From contig DAOWHJ010000138.1 in NCBI GenBank assembly GCA_030641485.1, positions 1-10,028 on the forward strand: a stretch of DNA of 10,028 nucleotides, in the 5' to 3' direction. This document shows positions 6,575 to 10,028 of the stretch, piece after piece. The notes under the pieces are model-generated. The model saw only the letters and a list, made by a program, of their open reading frames with translations, was not told the DNA's origin and searched no databases. The DNA comes from Pseudomonadota bacterium (GTDB taxonomy: Bacteria; Desulfobacterota; Anaeroferrophillalia; Anaeroferrophillales; Tharpellaceae). Each line of letters opens with the position of its first letter. Position 1 is the stretch's first letter. The translations under genes were made by a program, and so were the position numbers.

Positions 6575-8041
6575 ATGGCGCTCTATTTTCCGAAGCAGCT
6601 CCACTCGACCCGTTATGAAGCACTCTATCAACGCTTGACGGCGCATGAACGTATGTTACTACTGCGTGAATTTGTTGGGCTTACCTATCGTCGTCGTTTC
6701 CTCTTCTTCAAAAAGCAACATTCAGTTGCACAAATTTCTCCCGTAGCCGCTTTTCGCCGGAATATTGAAATCTTTGCTGCCCAGCAGTTTCGACACTTAG
6801 TTATTAGTCGTCGGGTCTGGGCTCGGCGTGATATTTTACGTCCTTATCTCCGGCTTATTTTCAAGCACTATCTTTTTGGTTTTCACGTTCAAGGGATTCG
6901 TCGCAGCCTTGAACGCCTTTCATTACCAGAACAACCCCAGAGTTGCTATTACGATTTTTTTCCCAACCTAGCAGCGATGATCTGCTTTAATCGTCACGCA
7001 TCAGAATATGAAAGTATAATTGAGTCTCTGATTGACGAAGTGATTTTAGATGATCAGCGTAGTCTATACGTTTACGCTTTGCTTTGCGTTTCGGTAATAA
7101 ATAAATTTCAATCTTTTAATGATATGGCTGAATTGGCAGCAGCGCAATTTGCCAAGTTTAGTCAGCCCGGTAAGACTCCTGCCGGGGTTGAACTTGAGTT
7201 TAGCAACCTGGGTCGTTTTGCGACTTTCGATAAGCCTTTCAAGGGTGGCCTTACAGACCCTCTATTTCAGAATATGCATTACTATGAGGCCTTCTTTTTG
7301 GATGATATAAGTTGGCGTTTAGGAGGCTATCTCGATTCACATATTCGCGGGCGTTCACTCTTGTCGCTACCTCGGATTTGGGCCCAGCCGGGAGGATTTT
7401 TTGAGTATTCGCTGGTGCGTTTAGATTACCCACGCAGTTTCTCGATGCCGCTTTCGCTGGATTTAGGTTTGATTGCGCTCTATATCGATGAGGTCATAAA
7501 TTTTGTTTCCGAGATTAAGCCACACAGCTTGCATGTGAATTTTGAAAAGATTACTTTTGGCAAATTAAAGCCCGAGCTTGAAGATTATCTCTGCCTTCTG
7601 CTTTTAGGCGGGGATCTTGGCTATAATGAGGCGGGTGAGTTACGCGAGTTACGCCTGGCGAATAATGAACTGAGAGGGGTGATTCAGAGACGTAAACACC
7701 GTCCAGATAAAGGGGGCATGGTTAAGGAGGTGGTCGAATACTCCTACCTCAGACTTCGGTCTGCGCAAAATCGAGATTACAGTTATTTTCCGGTATTGAT
7801 GGCGTGTAAAGGTTTTCAGTATGGTTTTGACATGAATTTAAGTTGCCGCGATCAGGTTCAGGGGATGCTGGCTTGGGCTCACGATCCCACCGCCCTGTCA
7901 GATGTTTCTATTAATCGTTTTATCGGCACGGTTAAGAGTGGCTGGTATTTGGAGGGCGCTCATTCAAGTAAGGTTTGTGAGGGTACCGCAAAAGAGATTG
8001 AAGGATTGTTGCGGCGGCAAAACCAAAGGTTGTACTTCTGA
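6575..8041 (+). CDS. 488-residue protein of unrecognised family
   Basis: A long open frame with codon use like its neighbours, so it is almost certainly a real gene, but I do not recognise a family. It has no signal peptide and no clear membrane helix. The first 115 residues are very rich in Arg, Phe, Tyr and His (for example LTYRRRFLFFKK, residues 36-47), and the protein is aromatic-rich throughout. A middle segment (about 115-200) looks alpha-helical. Residues about 225-260 contain MHYYEAFF...WRLGGYLD, and the C-terminal half alternates hydrophobic and acidic stretches, including LLLLGGDLGYNEAGELREL. I see no nucleotide-binding loop, HD pair, zinc cluster or protease triad. ATG at 6575 is the first start; GGA only three bases upstream is a poor ribosome site, and the next ATG (6653) is no better. 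It follows the 160-residue gene by 88 bases on the same strand and is probably the last gene of the unit. Confidence 0.75.
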   Translation: MALYFPKQLHSTRYEALYQRLTAHERMLLLREFVGLTYRRRFLFFKKQHSVAQISPVAAFRRNIEIFAAQQFRHLVISRRVWARRDILRPYLRLIFKHYLFGFHVQGIRRSLERLSLPEQPQSCYYDFFPNLAAMICFNRHASEYESIIESLIDEVILDDQRSLYVYALLCVSVINKFQSFNDMAELAAAQFAKFSQPGKTPAGVELEFSNLGRFATFDKPFKGGLTDPLFQNMHYYEAFFLDDISWRLGGYLDSHIRGRSLLSLPRIWAQPGGFFEYSLVRLDYPRSFSMPLSLDLGLIALYIDEVINFVSEIKPHSLHVNFEKITFGKLKPELEDYLCLLLLGGDLGYNEAGELRELRLANNELRGVIQRRKHRPDKGGMVKEVVEYSYLRLRSAQNRDYSYFPVLMACKGFQYGFDMNLSCRDQVQGMLAWAHDPTALSDVSINRFIGTVKSGWYLEGAHSSKVCEGTAKEIEGLLRRQNQRLYF

Positions 8042-8052
8042 ACTTTTACTTA

Positions 8053-8195
8053 GCCGCCCCGTGACTTATGAGTAACTATCTTTAAGATGATAATATTACA
8101 TCGTTTTTATCCACGAATTACACGGAAAAACCTTTCGTGTAATTCGTGGATAATTATTAAAAATGACATATAGTTACTTCTAAATATGTGGCGGC
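8053..8195. repeat. Nested inverted-repeat element in a convergent spacer (MITE- or REP-like)
   Basis: Three inverted pairs share one centre. The outermost is GCCGCC (8053-8058) with GGCGGC (8190-8195). Inside it is AGTAACTAT (8071-8079) with ATAGTTACT (8170-8178), a perfect 9-bp pair. At the centre is the perfect 18-bp pair described separately. The unit is about 143 bp, noncoding and AT-rich between the pairs, and lies between two convergent genes. The nesting suggests a small mobile or dispersed palindromic element that can fold as a unit. I saw no target-site duplication or transposase, and no second copy in this window. Confidence 0.45.
8107..8153. repeat. Perfect 18-bp inverted repeat with 11-base loop
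   Basis: TTATCCACGAATTACACG (8107-8124) is followed after 11 bases by its exact reverse complement (8136-8153). Neither exit side has a T tract in the transcribed direction, so it is not a textbook intrinsic terminator. Its place between convergent genes (stops at 8041 and 8246) would still allow it to act on transcript ends from both sides. From memory, palindromes containing a CGAATTACACG core recur between genes in various bacterial genomes. Confidence 0.85.
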
Positions 8196-8245
8196 AGTGT
8201 GGAGCTCTTTTTATGAAGGCATCAAGAGACTTTCTCGGACAGCTC

Positions 8246-9013
8246 CTAGTGGGCAATCATTTGAAACAGGAGCCGCAGGGCGATGAAGAGCAGGATAAAG
8301 CCCAAGATGGTCTTTCTGGTCTTAAGTTGAATAAGTTGATTTAGGCGGATACCGATAAAAGATGAGACAATTGCCCCGGTGGCCAGGAGCAGTGAATGAT
8401 TTGCCTGGATAAGACCGATCTGGGGCCAGTTGCAAGTACCGTTGAGAGCGTAAGCCAAGGTCCCGGCAGCGGCCGTAAAGATCATAATAGCATTGGATGT
8501 GGGAGCGGCCGTGCGGTTTTGGGTAAGACCTGTAACCAGCATTAATGGGGTCGTGATTCCGCCACCACCGATCCCGGTAAATCCGGCAATGAGACCGCTT
8601 AAGGAACCAATGCCCAGGGCCACAAAGTGATTTGTGCTTTTATGCTCTCCATTTTTGGCACTGACAGGCCCGAGGCTGAAGGTTTTCCAGGCGAGGCCGA
8701 GTAAGACAAAAAATAGTATGCCAATGAGGATTTTTTCTGGTAGCAGTGGTGCGAGAAAACCGGCAATAGAGGCGCAAACTGCAGCGCCCAGTGCGACCCA
8801 GACTACCGATCGCCAAAGTACCAGCCCTTGTTGGTGATAGCGCCAGCTATTCCACGAAGCTACCAGAACAATTGTGCCTAGGCTGGTTGCCATTGCCTCA
8901 ACTTGAGAGAGTCCGGCAAGTGCAGTTAAGGCTGGCACCATTACTATCCCGCCGCCTAAGCCAAAGACCGTGGAGAGCAGGCCAACTGTCAGCCCAACGA
9001 TAAAAATTAGCAA
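8246..9013 (-). CDS. TauE/SafE (DUF81) family permease, putative sulfite/organosulfonate exporter
   Basis: A 255-residue integral membrane protein with about seven to eight helices. It shows the internal duplication typical of TauE/SafE: GLLSTVFGLGGG at residues 11-22 and GLIAGFTGIGGGG at 140-152, each followed by a helix with a P-x-L landmark (VPAL, TPLM). Family members are linked to export of sulfite, sulfoacetate or related anions across the inner membrane; many are uncharacterised, and the substrate here is not determined. The start appears to be TTG at 9013: it places the first Gly-rich motif at the usual distance from the N-terminus, whereas the first in-frame ATG (residue 25) would cut into that motif. 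Only a weak AGAG-type ribosome site precedes it. It lies 172 bases downstream of the acyl-CoA synthetase gene on the same strand; the hairpins between them make a shared transcript uncertain. Confidence 0.87.
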   Translation of the reverse strand: MLIFIVGLTVGLLSTVFGLGGGIVMVPALTALAGLSQVEAMATSLGTIVLVASWNSWRYHQQGLVLWRSVVWVALGAAVCASIAGFLAPLLPEKILIGILFFVLLGLAWKTFSLGPVSAKNGEHKSTNHFVALGIGSLSGLIAGFTGIGGGGITTPLMLVTGLTQNRTAAPTSNAIMIFTAAAGTLAYALNGTCNWPQIGLIQANHSLLLATGAIVSSFIGIRLNQLIQLKTRKTILGFILLFIALRLLFQMIAH

Positions 9014-9064
9014 TTTGTTCTCTATTTAGAGTGTGGTTAGTGACGTGCAGGTAAAGTCTGCGTT

Positions 9065-9095
9065 AGGGTGTCTGAGCCATGTAGGGCTCAGCCCT
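9065..9095. other. Small hairpin upstream of the TauE-like gene
   Basis: CTGAGCC (9072-9078) and GGCTCAG (9085-9091) form a perfect 7-bp stem with a six-base loop. AGGG (9065-9068) and CCCT (9092-9095) can extend it across a three-base bulge. Only a short T run (TTT, 9095-9097) follows on the plus strand and none on the minus strand. It could belong to the 5' leader of the permease mRNA or be part of a repeat; function unknown. Confidence 0.4.
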
Positions 9096-9146
9096 TTAGT
9101 GTGTATAGGTATCGATCGTTATGGATTATGTCTGTTTTGTGTTTCG

Positions 9147-9179
9147 AACCGGGGACAGGCAGTGGGCCTGGCCCCGGTT
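9147..9179. terminator. GC-rich hairpin after the acyl-CoA synthetase gene
   Basis: AACCGGGG (9147-9154) pairs with CCCCGGTT (9172-9179), and after one mismatch CAGGC (9156-9160) pairs with GCCTG (9166-9170) around a five-base loop, giving 13 paired bases. It begins seven bases past the synthetase stop codon (9186-9188), a normal terminator position. The T tract (9183-9187) is on the plus-strand side, however. It therefore reads as a canonical terminator only for rightward transcription, while for the leftward synthetase transcript it is a stem without U tail. It may also be a REP-like palindrome. Confidence 0.45.
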
Positions 9180-9185
9180 AGGTTT

Positions 9186-10028
9186 TTAGCTCTGTCTTAA
9201 GATGATTCGGGCATCAACCACATTCAGACCTTCTTCGTAAGCGAGGACCGGGTTGAAATCCATCTCCTGAATTTCAGGATAGGCACCAATAATCTCGGAA
9301 ACGGTCAGGAGCAGACGTTGAATCGCTTTACGATCAACTGCCGGCTGGCCCCTGAAACCGTTTAGAAGTTTGACTGATTTGATTTCATCAACCATGTTTC
9401 TGGCCGAGTAGGGTGAAATTGGCAAGACCCGGAAGACTACATCTTTCAGAACCTCAACCATGATGCCACCGATACCAAACATGATGACCGGGCCAAATTG
9501 ATCGTCATGTTTCGTGCCGATAATTATCTCCAAGCCTTCATTGGCCATTGGGGCAACTAATATTCCTTTGATATTGGCATCTGGGTCATACTCTCGGGCA
9601 TTACCGATAATTTCCATGTAGGCATTGCGAATGTCATCAGGTTTCTTCAGGTTGAGACGAACCCCGCCGGCGTCACTTTTGTGAAGGATGTCGGCAGAGA
9701 CGATTTTCATAACTACTTTTTCATCGAATCCCGCCGCCATTGCCACGGCCTGCTCCGGGGATTGGGCCAGGCAGTCCTGACAGACCATACCACCATGCAG
9801 GCTAAGGAGCTCTTTGGCTTCATGTTCGAGTAGGGCTGTGCGTCCCTCAGACTGAGCTGTGTGGAGAATCTCCTGGCCGCGTTTTTTTGCTTTTGCTCCC
9901 ATATCGAAGACAAATTTAGCTTTAGATTTGTAGCCGCGCAGGTAGCCGCCGTATTCGGCCAGAACCCCAATCGATTTACAGGCTAATTCGAGTGAGTCAA
10001 AAACCGGAATACCGTAGTAGCGTAGGAG
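9186..10028 (-). CDS. ADP-forming acetate/acyl-CoA synthetase, C-terminal part (ATP-grasp), truncated by window edge
   Basis: The last 280 residues of a larger protein, open without a stop to the right edge. Visible residues 6-34 (GIPVFDSLELA and following) match the end of the succinyl-CoA-ligase-like segment that precedes the ATP-grasp domain in fused NDP-forming acyl-CoA synthetases, so the internal ATG at 9902 is not the real start. Visible residues about 60-280 are the ATP-grasp (beta) domain, with the landmark VVMKIVSADILHKSDAGGV (105-123), the glycine-rich VIMFGIGGI segment and the closing MDFNPVL...VVDARIIL. Such enzymes interconvert acyl-CoA, ADP and phosphate with acid, ATP and CoA. 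The N-terminal CoA-binding and phosphohistidine regions lie outside the window. The protein ends right after the ATP-grasp domain, so the C-terminal GNAT domain of E. coli Pat-type protein acetyltransferases is absent. Substrate (acetate or another acid) cannot be told. Confidence 0.9.
   Translation of the reverse strand, partial: LLRYYGIPVFDSLELACKSIGVLAEYGGYLRGYKSKAKFVFDMGAKAKKRGQEILHTAQSEGRTALLEHEAKELLSLHGGMVCQDCLAQSPEQAVAMAAGFDEKVVMKIVSADILHKSDAGGVRLNLKKPDDIRNAYMEIIGNAREYDPDANIKGILVAPMANEGLEIIIGTKHDDQFGPVIMFGIGGIMVEVLKDVVFRVLPISPYSARNMVDEIKSVKLLNGFRGQPAVDRKAIQRLLLTVSEIIGAYPEIQEMDFNPVLAYEEGLNVVDARIILRQS

Noticed and set aside
6575..8041. VirK/YbjX (DUF535) assignment for the 488-residue protein
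   Set aside because: Basic N-terminus and the MHYYEAFF...WRLGGY segment suggested it at first, but the order of conserved DUF535 elements and the length do not fit.
8213..8344. 43-residue plus-strand ORF (ATG at 8213 with GGAG eight bases upstream)
   Set aside because: Most of it is antisense to the 3' end of the TauE-like gene, and its composition is the complement of membrane codons. The ribosome-like GGAG is probably chance.
9186..9902. Complete 238-residue ATP-grasp protein starting at the ATG at 9902
   Set aside because: The frame stays open to the right edge, and the added residues match the domain boundary of fused acyl-CoA synthetases, so this is an internal methionine.

Overview
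The window reads as chromosomal sequence from a Gram-negative bacterium. Moderate base composition, a sulfite-exporter-type permease, an ADP-forming acyl-CoA synthetase and the sequence style of HisRS and the small protein after it suggest a Desulfobacterota-like (Desulfobulbales or Desulfuromonadales type) anaerobe. That placement is a recollection-based inference and is not proven by any marker here.

Left end (1-858, minus strand, visibly AT-rich): a decayed fragment of a small VF530/DUF2132-family DNA-binding protein, carrying one frameshift and lacking its N-terminal half, lies downstream of an intact LysE-family exporter gene. A 20-codon ORF with a good ribosome binding site overlaps the exporter start as ATGA and may couple its translation. 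Bases 800-1142 form a divergent spacer that holds this ORF and a good sigma70-like promoter facing right.

Centre (1027-8041, plus strand): a probable operon. It contains a class B DnaJ/CbpA-type co-chaperone, the DNA-uptake channel protein ComEC, histidyl-tRNA synthetase (hisS), a 160-residue helical protein overlapping the hisS stop, and a 488-residue protein of unrecognised family. The most unusual point is ComEC: its C-terminal metallo-beta-lactamase-like domain keeps the fold landmarks in an unbroken frame, but every metal-ligand motif I can align is replaced, so it is predicted to be catalytically dead.

Right end (8246-10028, minus strand): a TauE/SafE-family permease and the C-terminal part of an ADP-forming acetate/acyl-CoA synthetase that runs off the right edge. 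The convergent spacer 8042-8245 carries a perfect 18-bp inverted repeat nested inside two further inverted repeats, which looks like a dispersed palindromic element more than a simple terminator. The spacer 9014-9185 carries two more hairpins.

I saw no tRNA, rRNA, CRISPR array, transposase or phage gene. The window is mostly housekeeping. The points worth checking are the degenerate ComEC domain, the VF530 relic, the nested palindrome, the two start-proximal mini-ORFs and the 488-residue orphan.
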